Shown in pieces: positions 18,205 to 26,700 of a stretch of 64,000 nucleotides of DNA. The notes below the pieces were generated by a model. It was not told the origin of the DNA and did not search any database. It saw nothing but the letters and a program-made list of their open reading frames with translations. A program made the position numbers and the translations under genes. Every line of letters begins with the position of its first letter. The first letter of the stretch is position 1. Origin of the DNA: Streptomyces musisoli. GTDB lineage: Bacteria > Actinomycetota > Actinomycetes > Streptomycetales > Streptomycetaceae. The stretch lies in NCBI RefSeq assembly GCF_016741855.1, contig NZ_JAERRH010000016.1, positions 108,997 to 172,996 on the forward strand, given 5' to 3'.

Positions 18205-19083
18205 CACCACCGCGACCGGGGCGGCCGAGTGCAGCAGCACGGCCTGGGTGACCGAGCCCATCATGCGGGCCGGGGCGAGCAGCCGCCGCCGGTGCCTGCC
18301 GACGACGACCAGTTCGGCGTCCTTGGACGCGGCGACCAGGTGCCCGGCGGCGTCGCCGGGCAGTGCCTCGGCGTCGGCGCGGACCTCCGGGTGCCGCCCG
18401 CGGTGCGGGGCGACGTAGCCGTCGGCGAGGACGCGGGTCTCGTGCTCCACGGCCTTCTGGTCGGCGAGGAGCGGCACCACCTGGCCGGGGGCGGACCAGG
18501 TCTGCACCGGCCACGGATAGGCGGCGATCACCTGGAGCCGGGCGCCGCGCAGGGCGGCCTCGGCGAACGCGAAGGCGAGCACACTCTCGTCGGGGCTGTC
18601 GGCGTGCAGTCCGACGACCACGCGCGGCCCGGGCTCGGCGGGCCCTTCCCCGTGCACCTCCCGGCCGGGCCGGGGCACGACCACCACCGGGCAGTCGGCG
18701 TCCCGGGCGGCGGCGAGGCTGTTGGAGCCGAGCAGCAGGCTGGCGAAGCCGCCGCGGCCCCGGGAGCCGAGCACCAACAGCTGTGCGTCCTCGCCCAGTT
18801 CGGGCAGGACGGCACCCGGTACGCCCTCCAGGGCGACATACTCCACGGCCGGCTCCCCGGGACCGTCCCCGATCCGGGTGCGGACCTCGTCGAGCACCGG
18901 GTCGCCCTCCCTCTCGGGCGGGGCGGCGACCAGCACGTCGGCCTGGCCCCAGGCCGCGTACTGCCGTACGTGCACCACGCGCAGCGGTGCCGCGCGGCGG
19001 CGGGCGGCGTCCAGGGCCCAGTCCAGGGCGCGCAGGCTGTCCGCGGAACCGTCGACCGCGGCGATGACCGGGGCAGCGCTCAT
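18181..19083 (-). CDS. Universal stress protein, tandem USP domains
   Basis: 300 residues, ATG 19083 with GAGGAAGG ahead. Two USP domains: residues 1-140 (VIAAVDGSADSLRALDWA, LLVLGSRGRGGFASLLLGSNS, CPVVVVP) and about 155-295 (RVVVGLHADSPDESVLAF, ELVVVGRHRRRLLAPARMMGS, APVAVVPP). GSRGRGGFxxLLLGS is the ATP-binding loop. The second domain has a weaker loop (GRHRRR), suggesting only the first binds ATP. USPs help survival in hypoxia and stationary phase. It lies far from the dormancy cluster at 38-48 kb, and I see no GGGCC-N4-GGCCC box in front of it. Its 3' end has been duplicated into a tandem repeat. Confidence 0.88.
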   Translation of the reverse strand: MSAAPVIAAVDGSADSLRALDWALDAARRRAAPLRVVHVRQYAAWGQADVLVAAPPEREGDPVLDEVRTRIGDGPGEPAVEYVALEGVPGAVLPELGEDAQLLVLGSRGRGGFASLLLGSNSLAAARDADCPVVVVPRPGREVHGEGPAEPGPRVVVGLHADSPDESVLAFAFAEAALRGARLQVIAAYPWPVQTWSAPGQVVPLLADQKAVEHETRVLADGYVAPHRGRHPEVRADAEALPGDAAGHLVAASKDAELVVVGRHRRRLLAPARMMGSVTQAVLLHSAAPVAVVPPAPPEE

Positions 19084-19205
19084 CCTTCCTCACCTCCGGA
19101 ACACGACCTTCCCCTTACTGGGGCCAGCCTCGCTCAGGTCGGGGCCCCGGCAGGGCGCTGCTGATCGCGTGTCCGAAAATCCGGCCGCGACACCCCCGGT
19201 TCAGG

Positions 19206-19255
19206 TGAGGCGGCCCGAGCGAGGTTCCGTTGAGGCGGCCCGAGTGAGGTTCCGA
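19206..19255. repeat. 25-bp direct repeat, two copies
   Basis: tgaggcggcccgagcgaggt plus ttccgt at 19206-19230 is followed immediately by a near-identical unit at 19231-19255. It lies upstream of the USP gene in a 337-bp spacer that holds no gene. Confidence 0.85.
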
Positions 19256-19287
19256 TGCGTCTCAGGACGAGCCCCGGGGTTGCGGAC

Positions 19288-19410
19288 CCCTGGGTCCACA
19301 GGTGCCCAAGGGTCATGAAGTACCCAGAGGTCCCCTAGGGTCCAGAGGTGCCAAGGGTTCAGAGGTGCCCTGGGTCCAGAGGTGCCAGGGATCCAGAGGT
19401 GCCCAAAGGT
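19288..19410. repeat. Degenerate 'ccagaggtgcc(c)aagggt' tandem array
   Basis: At least six imperfect copies of a 15-19 bp unit built on ccagaggtgccaagggt run from 19288 to 19410. The unit is locally less GC-rich than the surroundings. It ends 10 bases before the DUF397 gene stop and has no coding potential. Confidence 0.85.
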
Positions 19411-19420
19411 ATGGCGGGCC

Positions 19421-19663
19421 TCAGGTCAGGTCGAACTCGCCCTCCCGTGCGCCGGAGACGAAGGCGCCCCACTCCGCGGGGGTGAAGATCAGGGAGGGAC
19501 TCTCCGGCCGGTCGCTGTTGCGCATCGCGATGAAACCCTCGACGAAAGCGATCTGGACATCGCCCAGACCTCGGCTGCTGGACTGCCACTCCGCCCTGCT
19601 CAGGTCCAGCTCCGGCTTGTCCCAGCCCACGAGCGGCTGCTGCTGGGTGATGCTCTCGGCCAC
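19421..19663 (-). CDS. DUF397-domain protein
   Basis: 80 residues from ATG 19663. The DUF397 signature is visible: LDLSRAEWQSSSRG, VQIAFVEGFIAMRNS and LIFTPAEWGAFVSGAREGEFD. In streptomycetes such proteins are small partners of XRE-type regulators (the BldB-related and WhiJ-type systems), where the HTH gene and the DUF397 gene are usually adjacent. No HTH gene is next to this one, so it is an orphan that may work with a distant regulator or as an antitoxin-like modulator. Confidence 0.88.
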   Translation of the reverse strand: MAESITQQQPLVGWDKPELDLSRAEWQSSSRGLGDVQIAFVEGFIAMRNSDRPESPSLIFTPAEWGAFVSGAREGEFDLT

Positions 19664-19781
19664 GTCCGTGCTCCTCCCGGTTCGTCGTCCGCGGGCCAGC
19701 CTAGCGACCGCTTCCTACGGCGGACAGGGCACGCGGGGACGATCTTTGCGGCGGTCCGGCCGGCCCCTTGCGGCCGGTCCG

Positions 19782-20944
<1,163 letters not shown>

Positions 20945-20948
<4 letters not shown>

Positions 20949-22015
20949 CGTGGATCCCCTTCGAGTACGGCGACCAGGTTCTGCTGGAGGCAGGGGCCGG
21001 AGGTGGCGTGGGCGAGGGCACGGTCGGAGGCGCCGCGGTGGATGCGGGCGGCGGCCTCGCCGATGCGGATGAGTCCGGCGGCCATGACCGGGTTGGCGGC
21101 GAGGGCACCGCCCGAGGGGTTGACGCACACGCTGTCGTCGAGGCCGAGGGCCTTGCGCAGGACCACCTCCTGCGAGCTGAACGGCGCGTGCAGCTCGGCC
21201 GTGTCGACGGGGCGTTCGAAGGCACCCGCCTTCGTGGCGGCCAGCCGGGTGGAGGGCGATTCGGTGAGGTCGCGCACACCGAGACCGTGGGCCTCGATGC
21301 GGTGGTCGATGCCCCGGATCCAGGCGGGCCGCGCGCACAGCTCCCGGGCCCGGTCCCCCGCCACCAGGATCACGGCGGCGGCGCCGTCGCCGACGGGCGG
21401 GCAGTCGCCGGTGCGCAGCGGCCGTACGACGTATTCTCCTTGTCGCACCTGCCCCTTGAGCTGGGCGTGGGGGTTGGCGGCGGCGTCGGCGCGGCTGCGG
21501 GCGCCGACGGCGGCGAGGGCCGGTTCGTCGGTGTGTCCGGCGTCGACGAGTGCCTGTGCCTGGAGGGCGGCGAGGGCGACCGCGTCGGGCCACAGCGGGG
21601 CCACGTAGTACGGGTCGAGCTGGCGGGTGAGGACGTCCCGGACCGAGCCCGGCGAGCACTTGCCGTAGGAGTAGACGAGCGCGGTGTCGGCGTCCCCGGT
21701 GAGCAGCTTGGTCCAGGCCTCGTACAGCGCCCAGGCGCCGTCCATCTCGACGTGCGACTCGGAGATCGGCGGCCAGGCGCCGACACCGTCCAGGGCGAGG
21801 GTGAAGGAGAAGGCGCGGCCGGCCAGGTAGTCGCTGGAGCCGGAGCAGGTGAAGCCGATGTCGGCGGCCTTCAGTCCGGTCCCGTCCAGGACCTCGTGCA
21901 GGACCGGCATGAGCATCTCGGCCTCGGACGACTCCTCGGTGGAGCGCCGGTGGTCGGTCTGGGCGAAGGCGACGACGGCGATGTCCCGGGCGGCGGGGGC
22001 TTCCTCGCTGGTCAC
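20945..22015 (-). CDS. Thiolase-fold lipid-transfer protein, Ltp4-like
   Basis: 356 residues from GTG 22015 with AAGGAG upstream. A second, divergent thiolase-fold subunit: VAFAQTDHRRSTEESSEAEML, DIGFTCSGSSDYLAG, CVNPSGGALAANPVMAAG and a C-terminal SGPCLQQNLVAVLEGD. The region normally holding the nucleophile reads SESHVEMDGAWALYEAW, with no Cys. Its order (DUF35 protein, this gene, Ltp3-like) reproduces Rv3521-ltp4-ltp3. Together the two probably form a heteromeric aldol-lyase activated by the DUF35 protein. It overlaps both neighbours by 4 bases (GTGA and ATGA). Confidence 0.8.
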
Positions 22016-22953
22016 AGCAGCTCCTTGTACGTCTCGTAGTCCGCGTCGGGTTCGCCGGTGGGCCGGTAGTGGTCGGGGTAGCGGGCGCCCTCGGTCCACA
22101 CCGGTTCCACGCGCAGGCCCATGCGGACCCGGTCGTAGGGGATGCCGCCGATCCGGGCGTGCAGGGCGAGGTCGGCGCCGTCGAGGGCGATGTGGGCGTA
22201 GACGTACGGCACCTCGATGTCGAGGTTCTTCGCCTTGATGTTGACGATGCAGAAGGTGGTGACCGTGCCCCGGGGGCCCACCTCGACCTGTTCGGCCGTG
22301 GCCACGCCGCAGGTGGGGCAGGCACCCCTCGGCGGGACGTACACCTTGCGGCAGGACGGGCAGCGTTCGCCGACGGTGCGCCGGGCGGAGAGGGCGTCGA
22401 TGTAGGCGGACTGGGCGCGGCCGGGCGAGTAGGTGTAGTCGAGGCGGGCGGGCGCGACGATGCCGGTGAGCGGGTTCTCGAACACACCGCTGTGACCGCC
22501 CGGTTCGACGGCCTCGCCCTCGTACGGTTCGAAGCAGGCGATGTCGGTGATGGCGCCGGTGCGCTCCGCCGCCCAGCGGACGCGCACCCGCATGCCGGTG
22601 TGTACGGCGTCCGGGCCGGGGACGTCGAGGACGTGCAGCAGTGCGGTGTCGGCGCCGTCGAGCCGGACCAGGACCCAGGCGAAGGGGGTGGCGAGCGGCT
22701 GCCCGCGGCGGGGTTCGTGGTTCCAGGCCCAGGTGGTGACCGTGCCGGTGGGGGCGACCTCCACCAGGTCGCTGAGGTCGTCGGCGGTGACGGGGTCGTA
22801 CTCGACGGGCGGCACGAGGACGCGGCCGTCGGTGGTGCGCACGCCGAGCACTGTGCCTTCGCGCAGGCCGGTGAGGAAGGCGCTTTGGACGGGGCCGAGG
22901 GAGCGGGTGAAGGGGAACTCGACGACGAGTGGCGCTTTGAGGACTTCGGGCAT
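22012..22953 (-). CDS. Double DUF35/OB-fold protein (acyl-CoA-associated, Rv3521-like)
   Basis: 313 residues, ATG 22953. Two DUF35 units in tandem. Residues about 1-150 have an OB-fold (VAPTGTVTTWAWNHEPRRGQPLATPFAWVLVRLDGADTALLH motif region), but the zinc ribbon is gone: GVRTTDGRVLVPP stands where CxxC would be. Residues about 165-313 keep the four-Cys ribbon (GERCPSCRKVYVPPRGACPTCG) and a second OB-fold (TVTTFCIVNIKAKNLD, PYVYAHIALDG). DUF35 proteins bind and activate thiolase-like Ltp aldolases, as ChsH2 does for Ltp2. The GTGA overlap with the Ltp4-like gene supports a 1:1 complex. Confidence 0.85.
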   Translation of the reverse strand: MPEVLKAPLVVEFPFTRSLGPVQSAFLTGLREGTVLGVRTTDGRVLVPPVEYDPVTADDLSDLVEVAPTGTVTTWAWNHEPRRGQPLATPFAWVLVRLDGADTALLHVLDVPGPDAVHTGMRVRVRWAAERTGAITDIACFEPYEGEAVEPGGHSGVFENPLTGIVAPARLDYTYSPGRAQSAYIDALSARRTVGERCPSCRKVYVPPRGACPTCGVATAEQVEVGPRGTVTTFCIVNIKAKNLDIEVPYVYAHIALDGADLALHARIGGIPYDRVRMGLRVEPVWTEGARYPDHYRPTGEPDADYETYKELL

Positions 22954-22967
22954 CGGGGCTCCTCGGG

Positions 22968-23768
22968 TCAGGCGCGCTTGTAGACGGGGGGCCGCTTCTC
23001 CGCGAACGCGCGGGCGCCTTCCTTGGCGTCGGCGGTGTCGAAGACGGGCCAGCCGCGGGCGAGTTCGGCCGCGAGTCCGTCGGTCTCCGTCATCTCGGCG
23101 GTCTCGTAGACGGACGCCTTGACGGCCTCGACGGCGAGCGGGCCGCAGGCGTTGATCCGCTCTGCGATGGCGAGGGCCTCGGCGAGCGCGGTGCCGTCGG
23201 GCACCACGTGCCCGATCAGGCCGATGTCCGCGGCCTCCCGGGCGCTGTACGGCCGGCCGGTGAGCAGCATCTCCAGGGCGTGGGTGCGCGGGATCTGGCG
23301 CTGGAGGCGGACGGTGGAGCCGCCGATCGGGAAGAGGCCGCGTCTGACCTCGAAGAGGCCGAAGGTCGCGGACTCGCCGGCGACCCGGATGTCCGTGCCC
23401 TGGAGGATCTCGGTGCCGCCGGCGACGCAGTGCCCCTCGACGGCGGCGATCACCGGTTTGCGGGGGCGGTGGTGGCGCAGCATCGCCTTCCAGTGCAGGT
23501 CGGGGTCGGCCTTGAGCCGGTCGCGGTACCGCTCCCCCCGCATGCCGTCGCCGGCCAGCGCCTTCAGGTCCATTCCGGCGCAGAAGGCGGCGCCCGCCCC
23601 GGTGAGCACGATCGAGCGGATCGTGTCGTCCGCGTCGGCTTCGAGCCAGCCGTCGTACAGGCCGACGAGCATCGGCAGGGACAGCGCGTTCCTGGCATCG
23701 GGCCGGTTGAGCGTGAGCACCAGTGTGGCGCCCTCTCGCTGCACGGTGAGGTGTTCCGTCCCACCCAT
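22968..23768 (-). CDS. Enoyl-CoA hydratase, EchA19-like
   Basis: 266 residues from ATG 23768 (GGGGAG site). Crotonase fold: LNRPDARNALSLPM, TGAGAAFCAGMDLKAL (oxyanion-hole GAGAAFCAG), VEGHCVAGGTEILQGTDIR with the E-I-L-Q-G-T-D-I-R stretch, and a C-terminal DAKEGARAFAEKRPPVYK. These stretches closely resemble mycobacterial EchA19 (Rv3516), which hydrates enoyl-CoA intermediates of sterol side chains. The catalytic Glu pair is at the GGTEIL and FEVRRGLFP regions. It is the first gene of a four-gene operon (14-bp gap to the DUF35 gene), divergent from the FadD19-like ligase, with a TCTGAC-N5-GTCAGA operator between. Confidence 0.87.
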   Translation of the reverse strand: MGGTEHLTVQREGATLVLTLNRPDARNALSLPMLVGLYDGWLEADADDTIRSIVLTGAGAAFCAGMDLKALAGDGMRGERYRDRLKADPDLHWKAMLRHHRPRKPVIAAVEGHCVAGGTEILQGTDIRVAGESATFGLFEVRRGLFPIGGSTVRLQRQIPRTHALEMLLTGRPYSAREAADIGLIGHVVPDGTALAEALAIAERINACGPLAVEAVKASVYETAEMTETDGLAAELARGWPVFDTADAKEGARAFAEKRPPVYKRA

Positions 23769-23833
23769 GGGCCATCTCCCCTCGGTCAGAACGAGAACAG
23801 GTTGCAGGAGGCGCGTGGGCACTTCAAGGGTTT

Positions 23834-23850
23834 TCTGACAGTCAGTCAGA
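23834..23850. promoter_or_regulatory. Inverted-repeat operator TCTGAC-AGTCA-GTCAGA
   Basis: A perfect 6-5-6 palindrome between the divergent echA19-like (start 23768) and fadD19-like (start 23956) genes. The same arms, spacing and TTT/TT flanks recur at 32521-32537. A TetR-family regulator is the likely ligand, by analogy with KstR-type control, but the sequence differs from the mycobacterial KstR motif. Confidence 0.75.
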
Positions 23851-23955
23851 TTTGTTGGTGCGAGCCCTTCCCAGTTGCCGTGCGCTTTGCTCTGATGACC
23901 GGCGAGCCGACGGATGCGCCTCTCTTCGCCAGGGCTGCCGGGTCAGGAGGAAGCG

Positions 23956-25572
23956 GTGGAGTACAACCTTGCCGACCTGTTCGAGTCGGTCGTCGACGTG
24001 GTTCCGGACCGCGAGGCGCTCGTGTACCTCGACCACCCCGGCACCGGCGCCGAGCGCCGGCTGACGTACGCGGGGCTGGACTCCGCCGCCAACCGCGTGG
24101 CGCACCATCTGCTCGACAGCGGGGTGCGGCCCGGCGAGCATCTCGGGCTCCACCTGTACAACGGGGTCGAGTACCTCCAGACGGTGCTGGCCTGCCTGAA
24201 GGCCAGGATCGTCCCGGTGAACGTCAACTACCGCTACGTCGAGGAAGAGCTGGTCTACCTCTACCGGGACGCGGACCTGGCCGCGCTGGTCTTCGACGCG
24301 GAGTTCGAGGACCGGGTGGCGGGGGCGCTGCCCCGGGTGCCCGGGCTGCGGCATCTGCTGCGGGTGGGCGCGGGGACGGAGCGGGTGGCGGGGGCGGTGC
24401 CGTTCGCCGCGGCCGAGGCGTCCGGATCACCCGGGCGGGGCTTCCCCGCGCGCTCCGGGGACGACCAGTTCATCATCTACACCGGCGGTACGACGGGCAT
24501 GCCCAAGGGGGTGATGTGGCGTCAGGAGGACTTGTTCTTCGCCGGCCTCGGCGGCGGGGCGCCGACCGGGGAGCCGGTGAAGGCGCCGCAGGAACTGGCC
24601 GAACGGGTGGCGGCGGGCGGCTCCGGGATCACCTTCTTCCCCACTCCCCCGCTGATGCACGGCACGTCGACACTGACCGCGTTCATCGGCTTCAACTTCG
24701 GGCAACGGATCGTGCTGCACCGCAAGTTCGTGCCGGAGGAGGTGCTGCGGACCATCGAGCGGGAGCGGGTCACGAGCGTGTCGCTGGTCGGTGACGCGAT
24801 GCTCCGGCCGCTGATCGACGCGCTCGGCGGGCCGTTGAAGGGCACGGACTGCTCGGCCCTGTTCAGCGTCTCCTCGTCGGGCGCGATCATGTCGGAGACG
24901 GTGCGCCGGCAGTTCCGTGAGCTGGTGCCGAACGCCCTGCTGCTGAACAACTTCGGTTCCTCCGAGTCCGGGTTCAACGGCACCGCCACCGAGGACTCGG
25001 GTCCCGAGCGCGGCTTCCGCATCCGGGTCAACACCCGTACCCGGGTGGTGGATCCGGCCACGCACGAGCCGGTCGCCGCGGGTGAGGTGGGCCGGGTGGC
25101 GCAGTGCGGACATGTGCCGCTCGGCTACTACAACGACCCGGCGAAGACCGCCGAGACCTTCTTCCGGCGGGACGGGCAGCGCTGGGTGCTGCTGGGCGAC
25201 ATGGCGACGGTCGACGAGGACGGTGTGGTCACCGTCCTGGGCCGGGGCTCGCAGTGCATCAACACCGGGGGCGAGAAGGTGTACCCGGAGGAGGTCGAGC
25301 AGGCGCTCAAGGCGCATCCGGATGTGTACGACGCGCTGGTCGCCGGTGTGCCGGACGCCCGGTGGGGCAACCATGTGGCGGCCGTGGTCCAGCTGCGCGC
25401 GGGGGCGCCGCGCCCGTCGCTGGCCGACATCCAGGGTCACTGCCGTACCCGGCTGGCCGGTTACAAGGTCCCGCGCCAGCTGGTGATCACGGAGACGATC
25501 CAGCGGTCCCCGAGCGGCAAGGCCGACTACCGGTGGGCGCGGGAGGTGGCGGGGGCCGCGGAACAGCCGTAG
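23956..25572 (+). CDS. Acyl-CoA synthetase, FadD19/FadD17-like
   Basis: 538 residues from GTG 23956, six bases after AGGAGG. Adenylate-forming enzyme motifs: IIYTGGTTGMPKGVMWRQED (A3 loop), NNFGSSESGFNG, LLGDMATVDEDG, GRGSQCINTGGEKVYPEEVE (A8 hinge) and the catalytic Lys in SPSGKADYRWA. VMWRxED, SINSGGEKVYPEEVE-like and GKxDYRWA are shared with mycobacterial FadD19, which activates sterol side-chain acids. Placement divergent to an EchA19-like gene is also as in mycobacteria. Cytoplasmic. No downstream partner in the operon; a hairpin follows directly. Confidence 0.87.
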   Translation: MEYNLADLFESVVDVVPDREALVYLDHPGTGAERRLTYAGLDSAANRVAHHLLDSGVRPGEHLGLHLYNGVEYLQTVLACLKARIVPVNVNYRYVEEELVYLYRDADLAALVFDAEFEDRVAGALPRVPGLRHLLRVGAGTERVAGAVPFAAAEASGSPGRGFPARSGDDQFIIYTGGTTGMPKGVMWRQEDLFFAGLGGGAPTGEPVKAPQELAERVAAGGSGITFFPTPPLMHGTSTLTAFIGFNFGQRIVLHRKFVPEEVLRTIERERVTSVSLVGDAMLRPLIDALGGPLKGTDCSALFSVSSSGAIMSETVRRQFRELVPNALLLNNFGSSESGFNGTATEDSGPERGFRIRVNTRTRVVDPATHEPVAAGEVGRVAQCGHVPLGYYNDPAKTAETFFRRDGQRWVLLGDMATVDEDGVVTVLGRGSQCINTGGEKVYPEEVEQALKAHPDVYDALVAGVPDARWGNHVAAVVQLRAGAPRPSLADIQGHCRTRLAGYKVPRQLVITETIQRSPSGKADYRWAREVAGAAEQP

Positions 25573-25598
25573 CCGCGGGCGCACGTGCGGCCCGCGGC
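25572..25598. terminator. Bidirectional hairpin terminator
   Basis: gccgcgggc/gcccgcggc arms flank a self-complementary gcacgtgc core, between the convergent FadD19-like and hydrolase genes. The hairpin starts on the stop codon of the former. Confidence 0.75.
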
Positions 25599-25612
25599 CG
25601 CGCCGGTGCGCG

Positions 25613-26449
25613 TCACCGGTCGAGGAAGGCGATCGTGCCGCTCAGGAACCGCTCAGGATCGTCCAGCCAGGGATAGTGGGCGGCGCCCGGCTGGACGGCG
25701 ACCTCGGCCCGCGGGAAGGCCTCGGCGGTGCGGCGGACGAGGGCCGGGTGAACATTGCCGTCGGCCTCGCCCCCGTACACGAGGACCGGCGCGGTCAGTG
25801 CGCAGAGCGCGGCCCGGGTCTCCTCCGGGGTGAAGGCACCTTCAGCGAAGTAGCGCTCCCCCGCCTCCTCGTTGGTCTCCTCCAGCTCGGCCTCGGCGTG
25901 CGACCGGGCGGTGTCGTCCCAGCGGCCGTAGAAGAACGGCAGGAACACGTCGTCGAAGTCCGCCTCGCCCGCCAGCCAGGCCCGGAAGGCGGGGAACGCC
26001 TGCGCGAACCAGGGCTCGTCCGCGCGCAGGCGGGCCGCGGCCAGCCGCTCCTCGGGCGTGGCCCGCAGACCGAGGGCGGAGGGGTTGGGGGTGATCAGCA
26101 CCAGCCGCCGTATCCGGTGCGGGTGGCGGGCCGCGTAGAGCATCGCCAGGGCGGCGCCCGCCGAGTGGGCGAGCAGATCCATGTGCTCCAGACCCATGTG
26201 GGCCCGCCACGCCTCGACGTCCTCGACCATGCGGTCGCAGCGGTACGTCGCCGGGTCCGCGGGCGTCGCCGAGTCACCGGTGCCCCGCAGATCGAGCAGC
26301 GCCAGCCGGCGGTGCGCGGTCAGCCCGCCGAGATCCCCGAGGTACTCCGAGGCGCGCATGGGGCCGCCCGGCAGGACGGCGAGGGGCTCTCCGGCCCCGC
26401 GCAGGTGGTAGGCGAGCCGGGTCCCGTCGGCCGCGGTGAAGATCGGCAT
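25613..26449 (-). CDS. Alpha/beta hydrolase, proline iminopeptidase-like
   Basis: 278 residues, ATG 26449 with GGGAGGA upstream. Motifs: VLPGGPMRASEYLGDL (GGP oxyanion region of proline iminopeptidases), LLDLRGTGDS, LLAHSAGAALAMLYA (nucleophile Ser), VYGGEADGNVHP (Asp) and QPGAAHYPWLDDP (His). There is no export signal. The HGGPG-type motif is replaced by LPGGP, which suits either an aminopeptidase or an esterase of this group. It sits between two acyl-CoA ligase genes but on its own promoter, so a link with acyl-CoA catabolism is only positional. Confidence 0.82.
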   Translation of the reverse strand: MPIFTAADGTRLAYHLRGAGEPLAVLPGGPMRASEYLGDLGGLTAHRRLALLDLRGTGDSATPADPATYRCDRMVEDVEAWRAHMGLEHMDLLAHSAGAALAMLYAARHPHRIRRLVLITPNPSALGLRATPEERLAAARLRADEPWFAQAFPAFRAWLAGEADFDDVFLPFFYGRWDDTARSHAEAELEETNEEAGERYFAEGAFTPEETRAALCALTAPVLVYGGEADGNVHPALVRRTAEAFPRAEVAVQPGAAHYPWLDDPERFLSGTIAFLDR

Positions 26450-26508
26450 GCGGTGATCCTCCCGGGTCGCGCCGCCTCACCGCAACGGCTTTCGCCGGGC
26501 CCGCTCCC

Positions 26509-26625
26509 GAAGATCCCGCAGACCCCTTACCGGGAGGCTCGGTGGTCGAAAATCCCGCAGACCGCTTGCCCGGAAGCTCGGTGGTCGAAAATCCCGCAGA
26601 CCCCTTGCCCGGAGGCTCGGTGGTT
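26509..26625. repeat. 39-bp tandem repeat, three units
   Basis: Units of 39 bp at 26509-26547, 26548-26586 and 26587-26625 (gaaaatcccgcagacccctt, then gcccggaggctcggtggtc), with one to four differences between copies. The unit length is divisible by three, and the plus strand is open through it, reading KIPQTPCPEARWS-type peptides. No start or ribosome site makes it a gene. It lies between two divergent genes, just ahead of the paaK operator. Confidence 0.9.
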
Positions 26626-26647
26626 TGAATTACTGACCTGGAACACG

Positions 26648-26667
26648 GCGACCGAATGATCGGTCGC
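26648..26667. promoter_or_regulatory. Perfect palindrome GCGACCGA-ATGA-TCGGTCGC upstream of paaK
   Basis: An 8-4-8 inverted repeat ending 34 bp before the ATG at 26701. Its ACCGA...TCGGT core resembles sites of TetR-type PaaR regulators of phenylacetate genes in actinobacteria. It suggests repression of paaK relieved by phenylacetyl-CoA; the regulator gene is not in the window. Confidence 0.75.
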
Positions 26668-26700
26668 CCGGAATGTGCGGATGGCGAGGGAGACGTCCCG

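Noticed and set aside
19084..19170. OsdR-type box upstream of the 18-kb USP gene
   Set aside because: gggcc half-sites occur, but no second half at N4 spacing.
26509..26625. The 39-bp array as a CRISPR or as a gene
   Set aside because: No unique spacers lie between units, and there is no start codon or ribosome site for the open frame.
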